The notes under the pieces are model-generated. The model was not told where the DNA came from. It worked only from the letters and a program-made list of their open reading frames with translations, and did not search any database. The translations under genes were made by a program, and so were the position numbers. A stretch of 64,000 bases of DNA from Hydractinia symbiolongicarpus (taxonomy: Eukaryota; Cnidaria; Hydrozoa; Anthoathecata; Hydractiniidae), in contig NC_079881.1 in assembly GCF_029227915.1 (NCBI RefSeq), positions 26,575,501-26,639,500 on the forward strand. Reading direction: 5' to 3'. Shown here in pieces: positions 48,684 to 61,400 of this stretch; the first letter of the stretch is position 1; each line of letters starts with the position of its first letter.

Positions 48684-51600
48684 GTACTTTCTTTGTATAC
48701 ATTCGACTATACGGGCCAAGCCCGGGATTTACGGGAAATCGCGGGTTTTCGTTTGCCGGCGATTAAACCACTTTCATTAAACGTCTCATCAAAAATAAAA
48801 ACATTTTTGAAAACTACAAGTCTCATGCGTTTTAGTGGTGAAAAAATAATTTAGAAAATCGTTTGGGAAATGAGTTTACTCCCTGGGTACTTTCTTTGTA
48901 TACTTTTGACTATACAGGCCGAGTCCGGGATTTACGGGAAATCGCGGGTTTTCGTTTGCCGGCGATTAAACTTCTTTTATTCAGCGTCTCATCAAAAATG
49001 AAAAATTTTTTGAAAACTACAAGTCTCATGGGCTTTAGCGGTGAAATAATAATTTAAAAAATCGTTAGGGAAATGAGTTTACTCCCGGGGTACTTTCTTT
49101 GTATACTTTTGACTATACGGGCCGAGTCCGGGATTTACGGGAAGTCGCGGGTTTTCGTTTGCCGGCGATTAAACTTCTTTTATACAGCGTCTCATCAAAA
49201 ACAAAAACATTTTTAAAAACTACAAGTCTCATGGACTTTAGTGGTGAAATAATAATTTAAAAAATCGTTCGGGAAATGAGTTTACACCCTGGGTACTTTC
49301 TTTGTATACTTTTTACTATACGGGCCGAGTCCGGGATTTACGGGAAATCGCAGGTTTTCGTTTGTCGGCGATTAAACTTCTTTTATTCAGCGTCTCATCA
49401 AAAATGAAAACATTTTTGAAAACTACAAGTCTCATGCGTTTTAGTGGTGAAAAAATAATTTAAAAAATCGTTCGGGAAATGAGTTTACTCCCTGGGTACT
49501 TTCTTTGTATACTTTTAACTATACGGGTCGAGTCCGGGATTTACGGGAAGTCGCGGGTTTTCGTTTGCCGGCGATTAAACTTCTTTTATTCAGCGTCTCA
49601 TCAAAAATGAAAACATTTTTAAAAACTACAAGTCTCATGGGCTATAGTGGTGAAAGGATGATTTAAAACATCGTTCTGGAAATGAGTTTACTCACAGGGT
49701 ACTTTCTTTGTATACATTCGACTATACGGGACAAGCCCAGGATTTACGGGAAATCGCTGGTTTTCGTTTACCGGCGATTAAACCTCTTTCATTAAGCGTC
49801 TCATTAAAAATGAAAACATTTTTGAAAACTACAAGTCTCATTCGTTCTAGTGCTGCAGAAATAATTTGAAAAATCGTTTGGGAAATCAGTTTACTCCTTG
49901 GGTACTTTCTTTATATACATTCAACTATACGTACCAAGCCTGGGATTGACGGGAAATCGCGGGTTTTCGTTTGCCGGCGATTAAACTTCTTTTATTCAGC
50001 GTCTAATCAAAAATGAAAAAAAGTTTGAAAACTAAAAGTCTCATGCGTTTTAGTGGTGAAAAAAAAATTTAAAAAATCGTTTGGGAAATCAGTTTACTCC
50101 CTGTGTACTTTCTTTGTATACTTTTGACTATACCGGCCAAGCCCGGGATTTACGGGAAATCGCGGGTTTTCGTTTGCCGGCGATTAAACTTCTTTTATTC
50201 AGCGTCTCATCAAAAATGAAAACATTTTTGAAAACTACAAGTCTTATGCGTTTTAGTGGTGAAAAAGTAATTTAAAAAATCGTTCTGGAAATGAGTTTAC
50301 TCACAGGGCTTTTTCTTTGTATACATTCGACTATACGGGCCAAGCCCGGGATTTACGGGAAATCGCGGGTTTTCGTTTGCCGGCGATTAAACCTCTTTCA
50401 TTAAGCGTCTCATCAAAAATGGAAACATTTCTAAAAACTACAAGTCTCATGGGCTTTAGTGGTGAAGTAATAATTTAAAAAATCGTTTGGGAAGTGAGTT
50501 TACTCCCGGGGTACTTTCTTTGTATACTTTTGACTATACGGGCCGAGTCCGGGATATGCGGGAAGTCGCGGGTTTTCGTTTGCCGGCGATTAAACCTCTT
50601 TCATTAAGCGTCTCATTAAAAATGAAATCATTTTTGAAAACTACAAGTCTCATGCGTTTTAGTGGTGAAAAAATAATTTAAAACATCGTTCGGGAAATGA
50701 GTTTACTCCCTGGGTACTTTCTTTGTATACTTTTGACTATACGGGCCGAGTCCGGTGTTTACGGGAAATGGCAGGTTTTTGTTTGCCGGCGAATAAGTTT
50801 CTTTTATTCAGCGTCTCATCAAAAATGAAAACATTTTTGAAAACTACAAGTCTCGTGCGTTTTAGTGGTGAAAAAATAATTTAAAAAATCGTTCGAGAAA
50901 TGAGTTTACTCCCTGGGTACTTTCTTTGTATACTTTTAACTATACGGGTCGAGTCCGGGATTTACGGGAAATGGCGGGTTTTGGTTTGCCGGCGATTAAA
51001 CTTCTTTTATTCAGCGTCTCATCAAAAATGAAAACATTTTTGAAAACTACAAGTCTCGTGCGTTTTAGTGGTGAAAAAATAATTTAAAAAATCGTTCGGG
51101 AAATGAGTTTACTCCCTGGGTACTTTCTTTGTATACTTTTGACTATACGGGTCGAGTCCGGGATTTACGGGAAATCGCGGGTTTTCGTTTGCCGGCGATT
51201 AAACTTCTTTTATTCAGCGTCTCATCAAAAATGAAAACATTTTTAAAAACTACAAGTCTCATGGGATTTAGTGGTGCAAAGATAATTTCAAACATTGTTC
51301 TAGAAATGAGTTTACTCACAGGGTACTTTCTTTGTATACATTCGACTATACGGGACAAGGCCGGGATTTACGGGAAATCGCTGGTTTTCGTTTACCGGCG
51401 ATTAAACCTCTTTCATTAAGCATCTCATTAAAAATGAAAACATTTTTGAAAACTACAAGTCTCATTCGTTCTAGTGGTGCAGAGATAATTTGAAAAATCG
51501 TTCGGGAAATCAGTTTACTCCTTGGGTACTTTCTTTATATACATTCAACTATACGGGCCAAGCCTGGGATTTACGGGAAATCGCGGGTTTTCGTTTGCCG

Positions 51601-54600
51601 GCGATTAAACTTCTTTTATTCAGCGTCTCATCAAAAATGAAAACAAGTTTGAAAACTAAAAGTCTCATGCGTTTTAGTGGTGAAAAGATAATTTAAAAAA
51701 TCATTTTGGAAATGAGTTTACTCACAGGGTACTTTCTTTGTATACATTCGACTATACGGGCCAAGCCCGGGATTTACGGGAAATCGCGGGTTTTCGTTTG
51801 CCGGCGATTAAACCACTTTCATTAAACGTCTCATCAAAAATAAAAACATTTCTGAAAACTACAAGTCTCATGCGTTTTAGTGGTGAAAAAATAATTTAGA
51901 AAATCGTTTGGGAAATGATTTTACTCCCTGGGTACTTTCTTTGTATACTTTTGACTATACAGGCCGAGTCCGGGATTTACGGGAAATCGCGGGTTTTCGT
52001 TTGCCGGCGATTAAACTTCTTTTATTCAGCGTCTCATCAAAAATGAAAAATTTTTTGAAAACTACAAGTCTCATGGGCTTTAGCGGTGAAATAATAATTT
52101 AAAAAATCGTTAGGGAAATGAGTTTACTCCCGGGGTACTTTCTTTGTATACTTTTGACTATACGGGCCGAGTCCGGGATTTACGGGAAGTCGCGGGTTTT
52201 CGTTTGCCGGCGATTAAACTTCTTTTATACAGCGTCTCATCAAAAACAAAAACATTTTTAAAAACTACAAGTCTCATGGACTTTAGTGGTGAAATAATAA
52301 TTTAAAAAATCGTTCGGGAAATGAGTTTACACCCTGGGTACTTTCTTTGTATACTTTTTACTATACGGGCCGAGTCCGGGATTTACGGGAAATCGCAGGT
52401 TTTCGTTTGTCGGCGATTAAACTTCTTTTATTCAGCGTCTCATCAAAAATGAAAACATTTTTGAAAACTACAAGTCTCATGCGTTTTAGTGGTGAAAAAA
52501 TAATTTAAAAAATCGTTCGGGAAATGAGTTTACTCCCTGGGTACTTTCTTTGTATACTTTTAACTATACGGGTCGAGTCCGGGATTTACGGGAAGTCGCG
52601 GGTTTTCGTTTGCCGGCGATTAAACTTCTTTTATTCAGCGTCTCATCAAAAATGAAAACATTTTTAAAAACTACAAGTCTCATGGGCTATAGTGGTGAAA
52701 GGATGATTTAAAACATCGTTCTGGAAATGAGTTTACTCACAGGGTACTTTCTTTGTATACATTCGACTATACGGGACAAGCCCAGGATTTACGGGAAATC
52801 GCTGGTTTTCGTTTACCGGCGATTAAACCTCTTTCATTAAGCGTCTCATTAAAAATGAAAACATTTTTGAAAACTACAAGTCTCATTCGTTCTAGTGCTG
52901 CAGAAATAATTTGAAAAATCGTTTGGGAAATCAGTTTACTCCTTGGGTACTTTCTTTATATACATTCAACTATACGTACCAAGCCTGGGATTGACGGGAA
53001 ATCGCGGGTTTTCGTTTGCCGGCGATTAAACTTCTTTTATTCAGCGTCTAATCAAAAATGAAAAAAAGTTTGAAAACTAAAAGTCTCATGCGTTTTAGTG
53101 GTGAAAAAAAAATTTAAAAAATCGTTTGGGAAATCAGTTTACTCCCTGTGTACTTTCTTTGTATACTTTTGACTATACCGGCCAAGCCCGGGATTTACGG
53201 GAAATCGCGGGTTTTCGTTTGCCGGCGATTAAACTTCTTTTATTCAGCGTCTCATCAAAAATGAAAACATTTTTGAAAACTACAAGTCTTATGCGTTTTA
53301 GTGGTGAAAAAGTAATTTAAAAAATCGTTCTGGAAATGAGTTTACTCACAGGGCTTTTTCTTTGTATACATTCGACTATACGGGCCAAGCCCGGGATTTA
53401 CGGGAAATCGCGGGTTTTCGTTTGCCGGCGATTAAACCTCTTTCATTAAGCGTCTCATCAAAAATGGAAACATTTCTAAAAACTACAAGTCTCATGGGCT
53501 TTAGTGGTGAAGTAATAATTTAAAAAATCGTTTGGGAAGTGAGTTTACTCCCGGGGTACTTTCTTTGTATACTTTTGACTATACGGGCCGAGTCCGGGAT
53601 ATGCGGGAAGTCGCGGGTTTTCGTTTGCCGGCGATTAAACCTCTTTCATTAAGCGTCTCATTAAAAATGAAATCATTTTTGAAAACTACAAGTCTCATGC
53701 GTTTTAGTGGTGAAAAAATAATTTAAAACATCGTTCGGGAAATGAGTTTACTCCCTGGGTACTTTCTTTGTATACTTTTGACTATACGGGCCGAGTCCGG
53801 TGTTTACGGGAAATGGCAGGTTTTTGTTTGCCGGCGAATAAGTTTCTTTTATTCAGCGTCTCATCAAAAATGAAAACATTTTTGAAAACTACAAGTCTCG
53901 TGCGTTTTAGTGGTGAAAAAATAATTTAAAAAATCGTTCGAGAAATGAGTTTACTCCCTGGGTACTTTCTTTGTATACTTTTAACTATACGGGTCGAGTC
54001 CGGGATTTACGGGAAATGGCGGGTTTTGGTTTGCCGGCGATTAAACTTCTTTTATTCAGCGTCTCATCAAAAATGAAAACATTTTTGAAAACTACAAGTC
54101 TCGTGCGTTTTAGTGGTGAAAAAATAATTTAAAAAATCGTTCGGGAAATGAGTTTACTCCCTGGGTACTTTCTTTGTATACTTTTGACTATACGGGTCGA
54201 GTCCGGGATTTACGGGAAATCGCGGGTTTTCGTTTGCCGGCGATTAAACTTCTTTTATTCAGCGTCTCATCAAAAATGAAAACATTTTTAAAAACTACAA
54301 GTCTCATGGGATTTAGTGGTGCAAAGATAATTTCAAACATTGTTCTAGAAATGAGTTTACTCACAGGGTACTTTCTTTGTATACATTCGACTATACGGGA
54401 CAAGGCCGGGATTTACGGGAAATCGCTGGTTTTCGTTTACCGGCGATTAAACCTCTTTCATTAAGCATCTCATTAAAAATGAAAACATTTTTGAAAACTA
54501 CAAGTCTCATTCGTTCTAGTGGTGCAGAGATAATTTGAAAAATCGTTCGGGAAATCAGTTTACTCCTTGGGTACTTTCTTTATATACATTCAACTATACG

Positions 54601-55280
54601 GGCCAAGCCTGGGATTTACGGGAAATCGCGGGTTTTCGTTTGCCGGCGATTAAACTTCTTTTATTCAGCGTCTCATCAAAAATGAAAACAAGTTTGAAAA
54701 CTAAAAGTCTCATGCGTTTTAGTGGTGAAAAGATAATTTAAAAAATCATTTTGGAAATGAGTTTACTCACAGGGTACTTTCTTTGTATACATTCGACTAT
54801 ACGGGCCAAGCCCGGGATTTACGGGAAATCGCGGGTTTTCGTTTGCCGGCGATTAAACCACTTTCATTAAACGTCTCATCAAAAATAAAAACATTTCTGA
54901 AAACTACAAGTCTCATGCGTTTTAGTGGTGAAAAAATAATTTAGAAAATCGTTTGGGAAATGATTTTACTCCCTGGGTACTTTCTTTGTATACTTTTGAC
55001 TATACAGGCCGAGTCCGGGATTTACGGGAAATCGCGGGTTTTCGTTTGCCGGCGATTAAACTTCTTTTATTCAGCGTCTCATCAAAAATGAAAAATTTTT
55101 TGAAAACTACAAGTCTCATGGGCTTTAGCGGTGAAATAATAATTTAAAAAATCGTTAGGGAAATGAGTTTACTCCCGGGGTACTTTCTTTGTATACTTTT
55201 GACTATACGGGCCGAGTCCGGGATTTACGGGAAGTCGCGGGTTTTCGTTTGCCGGCGATTAAACTTCTTTTATACAGCGT
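48245..55280 (+). repeat. 15-mer higher-order repeat (3,045 bp), ~2.3 copies
   Basis: Copies are about 48245-51289, 51290-54334 and a partial 54335-55280, at an offset of exactly 15 x 203. Shared markers are AAAAATTTTTTG, AAAAACAAAAAC, CATGGACTTTAG, GGGCTATAGTGGTGAAAGG, ACGTACCAAGCC, GTCTAATC, GGGAAGTGAG, GGGATATGCGG and TTTGGTTTGCCGG. The partial third copy ends where AAAAATAAAAAC and CATGGGCTTTAG replace AAAAACAAAAAC and CATGGACTTTAG. ATTTCAAACATTG at 51287 and 54332 is absent from the upstream flank, which sets the start of copy 1 only approximately. Confidence 0.8.
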
Positions 55281-58200
55281 CTCATCAAAAATAAAAACAT
55301 TTTTAAAAACTACAAGTCTCATGGGCTTTAGTGGTGAAATAATAATTTAAAAAATCGTTCGGGAAATGAGTTTACACCCTGGGTACTTTCTTTGTATACT
55401 TTTGACTATACGGGCCGAGTCCGGGATTTACGGGAAATCGCAGGTTTTCGTTTGTCGGCGATTAAACTTCTTTTATTCAGCGTCTCATCAAAAATGAAAA
55501 CATTTTTGAAAACTACAAGTCTCATGCGTTTTAGTGGTGAAAAAATAATTTAAAAAATCGTTCGGGAAATGAGTTTACTCCCTGGGTACTTTCTTTGTAT
55601 ACTTTTAACTATACGGGTCGAGTCCGGGATTTACGGGAAATCGCGGGTTTTCGTTTGCCGGCGATTAAACTTCTTTTATTCAGCGTCTCATCAAAAATGA
55701 AAACATTTTTAAAAACTACAAGTCTCATGGGATTTAGTGGTGCAAAGATAATTTAAAACATTGTTCTAGAAATGAGTTTACTCACAGGGTACTTTCTTTG
55801 TATACATTCGACTATACGGGACAAGCCCGGGATTTACGGGAAATCGCTGGTTTTCGTTTACCGGCGATTAAACCTCTTTCATTAAGCGTCTCATTAAAAA
55901 TGAAAACATTTTTGAAAACTACAAGTCTCATTCGTTCTAGTGGTGCAGAGATAATTTGAAAAATCGTTCGGGAAATCAGTTTACTCCTTGGGTACTTTCT
56001 TTATATACATTCAACTATACGGGCCAAGCCTGGGATTTACGGGAAATCGCGGGTTTTCGTTTGCCGGCGATTAAACTTCTTTTATTCAGCGTCTCATCAA
56101 AAATGAAAACAAGTTTGAAAACTAAAAGTCTCATGCGTTTTAGTGGTGAAAAGATAATTTAAAAAATCATTTGGGAAATGAGTTTACTCCCGGGGTACTT
56201 TCTTTGTATACTTTTGACTATACGGGACAAGCCCAGAATTTACGGGAAATCGCTGGTTTTCGTTTACCGACGATTAAACCTCTTTCATTAAGCGTCTCAT
56301 TAAAAATGAAAACATTTTTGAAAACTACAAGTCTCATTCGTTCTAGTGCTGCAGAAATAATTTGAAAAATCGTTTGGGAAATCAGTTTACTCCTTGGGTA
56401 CTTTCTTTATATACATTCAACTATACGTACCAAGCCTGGGATTGACGGGAAATCGCGGGTTTTCGTTTGCCGGCGATTAAACTTCTTTTATTCAGCGTCT
56501 AATCAAAAATGAAAAAAAGTTTGAAAACTAAAAGTCTCATGCGTTTTAGTGGTGAAAAAAAAATTTAAAAAATCGTTTGGGAAATCAGTTTACTCCCTGT
56601 GTACTTTCTTTGTATACTTTTGACTATACCGGCCAAGCCCGGGATTTACGGGAAATCGCGGGTTTTCGTTTGCCGGCGATTAAACTTCTTTTATTCAGCG
56701 TCTCATCAAAAATGAAAACATTTTTGAAAACTACAAGTCTTATGCGTTTTAGTGGTGAAAAAGTAATTTAAAAAATCGTTCTGGAAATGAGTTTACTCAC
56801 AGGGCTTTTTCTTTGTATACATTCGACTATACGGGCCAAGCCCGGGATTTACGGGAAATCGCGGGTTTTCGTTTGCCGGCGATTAAACTTCTTTTATACA
56901 GCGTCTCATCAAAAATAAAAACATTTTTAAAAACTACAAGTCTCATGGGCTTTAGTGGTGAAATAATAATTTAAAAAATCGTTCGGGAAATGAGTTTACA
57001 CCCTGGGTACTTTCTTTGTATACTTTTGACTATACGGGCCGAGTCCGGGATTTACGGGAAATCGCAGGTTTTCGTTTGTCGGCGATTAAACTTCTTTTAT
57101 TCAGCGTCTCATCAAAAATGAAAACATTTTTGAAAACTACAAGTCTCATGCGTTTTAGTGGTGAAAAAATAATTTAAAAAATCGTTCGGGAAATGAGTTT
57201 ACTCCCTGGGTACTTTCTTTGTATACTTTTAACTATACGGGTCGAGTCCGGGATTTACGGGAAATCGCGGGTTTTCGTTTGCCGGCGATTAAACTTCTTT
57301 TATTCAGCGTCTCATCAAAAATGAAAACATTTTTAAAAACTACAAGTCTCATGGGATTTAGTGGTGCAAAGATAATTTAAAACATTGTTCTAGAAATGAG
57401 TTTACTCACAGGGTACTTTCTTTGTATACATTCGACTATACGGGACAAGCCCGGGATTTACGGGAAATCGCTGGTTTTCGTTTACCGGCGATTAAACCTC
57501 TTTCATTAAGCGTCTCATTAAAAATGAAAACATTTTTGAAAACTACAAGTCTCATTCGTTCTAGTGGTGCAGAGATAATTTGAAAAATCGTTCGGGAAAT
57601 CAGTTTACTCCTTGGGTACTTTCTTTATATACATTCAACTATACGGGCCAAGCCTGGGATTTACGGGAAATCGCGGGTTTTCGTTTGCCGGCGATTAAAC
57701 TTCTTTTATTCAGCGTCTCATCAAAAATGAAAACAAGTTTGAAAACTAAAAGTCTCATGCGTTTTAGTGGTGAAAAGATAATTTAAAAAATCATTTGGGA
57801 AATGAGTTTACTCCCGGGGTACTTTCTTTGTATACTTTTGACTATACGGGACAAGCCCAGAATTTACGGGAAATCGCTGGTTTTCGTTTACCGGCGATTA
57901 AACCTCTTTCATTAAGCGTCTCATTAAAAATGAAAACATTTTTGAAAACTACAAGTCTCATTCGTTCTAGTGCTGCAGAAATAATTTGAAAAATCGTTTG
58001 GGAAATCAGTTTACTCCTTGGGTACTTTCTTTATATACATTCAACTATACGTACCAAGCCTGGGATTGACGGGAAATCGCGGGTTTTCGTTTGCCGGCGA
58101 TTAAACTTCTTTTATTCAGCGTCTAATCAAAAATGAAAAAAAGTTTGAAAACTAAAAGTCTCATGCGTTTTAGTGGTGAAAAAAAAATTTAAAAAATCGT

Positions 58201-58487
58201 TTGGGAAATCAGTTTACTCCCTGTGTACTTTCTTTGTATACTTTTGACTATACCGGCCAAGCCCGGGATTTACGGGAAATCGCGGGTTTTCGTTTGCCGG
58301 CGATTAAACTTCTTTTATTCAGCGTCTCATCAAAAATGAAAACATTTTTGAAAACTACAAGTCTTATGCGTTTTAGTGGTGAAAAAGTAATTTAAAAAAT
58401 CGTTCTGGAAATGAGTTTACTCACAGGGCTTTTTCTTTGTATACATTCGACTATACGGGCCAAGCCCGGGATTTACGGGAAATCGCG
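55240..58487 (+). repeat. 8-mer (1,624-bp) tandem duplication II
   Basis: Copies at about 55240-56863 and 56864-58487. Markers include TATACAGCG, CACCCTGGG, GGTGCAGAGATAATTTG, AAATCATTTGGG, ACAAGCCCAGAATTTACGG and ACGTACCAAGCC. It has the same length as the 8-mer at 45.4-48.7 kb but a different monomer content, so it is an independent event. The copies differ by TTTACCGACG near 56267 versus TTTACCGGCG near 57891. Confidence 0.8.
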
Positions 58488-61400
58488 GGTTTTCGTTTGC
58501 CGGCGATTAAACCTCTTTCATTAAGCGTCTCATCAAAAATGAAAACATTTCTAAAAACTACAAGTCTCATGGGCTTTAGTGGTGAAATAATAATTTAAAA
58601 AATCGTTTGGGAAATGAGTTTACTCCCGGGGTACTTTCTTTGTATACTTTTGACTATACGGGCCGAGTCCGGGATATACGGGAAGTCGCGGGTTTTCGTT
58701 TGCCGGCGATTAAACCTCTTTCATTAAGCGTCTCATTAAAAATGAAATCATTTTTGAAAACTACAAGTCTCAAGCGTTTTAGTGGTGAAAAAATAATTCA
58801 AAAAATCGTTCGGGAAATGAGTTTACTCCCTGGGTACTTTCTTTGTATACTTTTGACTATACGGGCCGAGTCCGGGATATACGGGAAGTCGCGGGTTTTC
58901 GTTTGCCGGCGATTAAACCTCTTTCATTAAGCGTCTCATTAAAAATGAAATCATTTTTAAAAACTACAAGTCTCATGCGTTTTAATGGTGAAAAAATAAT
59001 TTAAAAAATCGTTCGGGAAATGAGTTTACTCCCTGGGTACTTTCTTTGTATACTGTTGACTATACGGGCCGAGTCCGGGGTTTACGGGAAATGGCAGGTT
59101 TTCGTTTGCCGGCGATTAAGTTTCTTTTATTCAGCGTCTCATCAAAAATGAAAACATTTTTGAAAACTACAAGTCTCGTGCGTTTTAGTGGTGAAAAAAT
59201 AATTTAAAAAATCGTTCGGGAAATGAGTTTACTCCCTGGGTACTTTCTTTGTATACTTTTAACTATACGGGTCGAGTCCGGGATTTACGGGAAATCGCGG
59301 GTTTTCGTTTGCCGGCGATTAAACTTCTTTTATTCAGCGTCTCATCAAAAATGAAAACATTTTTGAAAACTACAAGTCTCGTGCGTTTTAGTGGTGAAAA
59401 AATAATTTAAAAAATCGTTCCGGAAATGAGTTTACTCCCTGGGTACTTTCTTTGTATACTTTTGACTATACGGGTCGAGTCCGGGATTTACGGGAAATCG
59501 CGGGTTTTCGTTTGCCGGAGATTAAACTTCTTTTATTCAGCGTCTCATCAAAAATGAAAACATTTTTGAAAACTACAAGTCTCGTGCGTTTTAGTGGTGA
59601 AAAAATAATTTAAAAAATCGTTCGGGAAATGAGTTTACTCCCTGGGTACTTTCTTTGTATACTTTTGACTATACGGGTCGAGTCCGGGATTTACGGGAAA
59701 TCGCGGGTTTTCGTTTGCCGGCGATTAAACTTCTTTTATTCAGCGTCTCATCAAAAGTGAAAACATTTTTGAAAACTACAAGTCTCATGCGTTTTAGTGG
59801 TGAAAAAATAATTTAAAAAATCGTTCGGGAAATGAGTTTACTCCCTGGGTACTTTCTTTGTATACTTTTGACTATACGGGCCGAGTCCGGGGTTTACGTG
59901 AAATGGCGGGTTTTCGTTTGCCAGCGATTAAACTTCTTTTATTCAGCGTCTCATCAAAAATGAAAACATTTTTGAAAACTACAAGTCTCGTGCGTTTTAG
60001 TGGTGAAAAAATAATTTAAAAAATCGTTCGGGAAATGAGTTTACACCCTGGGTACTTTCTTTGTATACTTTTGACTATACGGGTCGAGTCCGGGATTTAC
60101 GGGAAATCGCGGGTTTTCGTTTGCCAGCGATTAAACTTCTTTTATTCAGCGTCTCATCAAAAATGAAAACATTTTTAAAAACTACAATTCTCATGGGCTT
60201 TAGTGGTGAAAAGATGATTTAAAACATCGTTCTGGAAATGAGTTTACTCACAGGGTACTTTCTTTGTATACATTCGACTATACGGGACAAGCCCGGGATT
60301 TACGGGAAATCGCTGGTTTTCGTTTACCGGCGATTAAACCTCTTTCATTGAGCGTCTCATTAAAAATGATAACATTTTTGAAAACTACAAGTCTCATTCG
60401 TTCTAGTGCTGCAGAAATAATTTGAAAAATCGTTTGGGAAATCAGTTTACTCCTTGGGTACTTTCTTTATATACATTCAACTATACGTACCAAGCCTGGG
60501 ATTGACGGGAAATCGCGGGTTTTCGTTTGCCGGCGATTAAACTTCTTTTATTCAGCGTCTAATCAAAAATGAAAAAAAGTTTGAAAACTAAAAGTCTCAT
60601 GCGTTTTAGTGGTGAAAAAAAAATTTAAAAAATCGTTCGGGAAATGAGTTTACTCCCTGTGTACTTTCTTTGTATATTTTTGACTATACGGGTCAAGCCC
60701 GGGATTTACGGGAAATCGCGGGTTTTCGTTTGCCGGCGATTAAACTTCTTTTATTCAGCGTCTCATCAAAAATGAAAACATTTTTGAAAACTACAAGTCT
60801 TATGCGTTTTAGTGGTGAAAAAGTAATTAAAAAAATCGTTCTGGAAATGAGTTTACTCACAGGGCTTTTTCTTTGTATACATTCGACTATACGGGCCAAG
60901 CCCGGGATTTACGGGAAATCGCGGGTTTTCGTTTGCCGGCGATTAAACCTCTTTCATTAAGCGTCTCATCAAAAATGAAAACATTTCTAAAAGCTACAAG
61001 TCTCATGGGCTTTAGTGGTGAAATAATAATTTAAAAAATCGTTTGGGAAATGAGTTTACTCCCGGGGTACTTTCTTTGTATACTTTTGACTATACGGGCC
61101 GAGTCCGGGATATACGAGAAGTCGCGGGTTTCGTTTGCCGGCGATTAAACCTCTTTCATTAAGCGTCTCATTAAAAATGAAATCATTTTTGAAAACTACA
61201 AGTCTCATGCGTTTTAGTGGTGAAAAAGTAATTAAAAAAATCGTTCTGGAAATGAGTTTACTCACAGGGCTTTTTCTTTGTATACATTCGACTATACGGG
61301 CCAAGCCCGGGATTTACGGGAAATCGCGGGTTTTCGTTTGCCGGCGATTAAACCTCTTTCATTAAGCGTCTCATTAAAAATGAAATCATTTTTAAAAACT

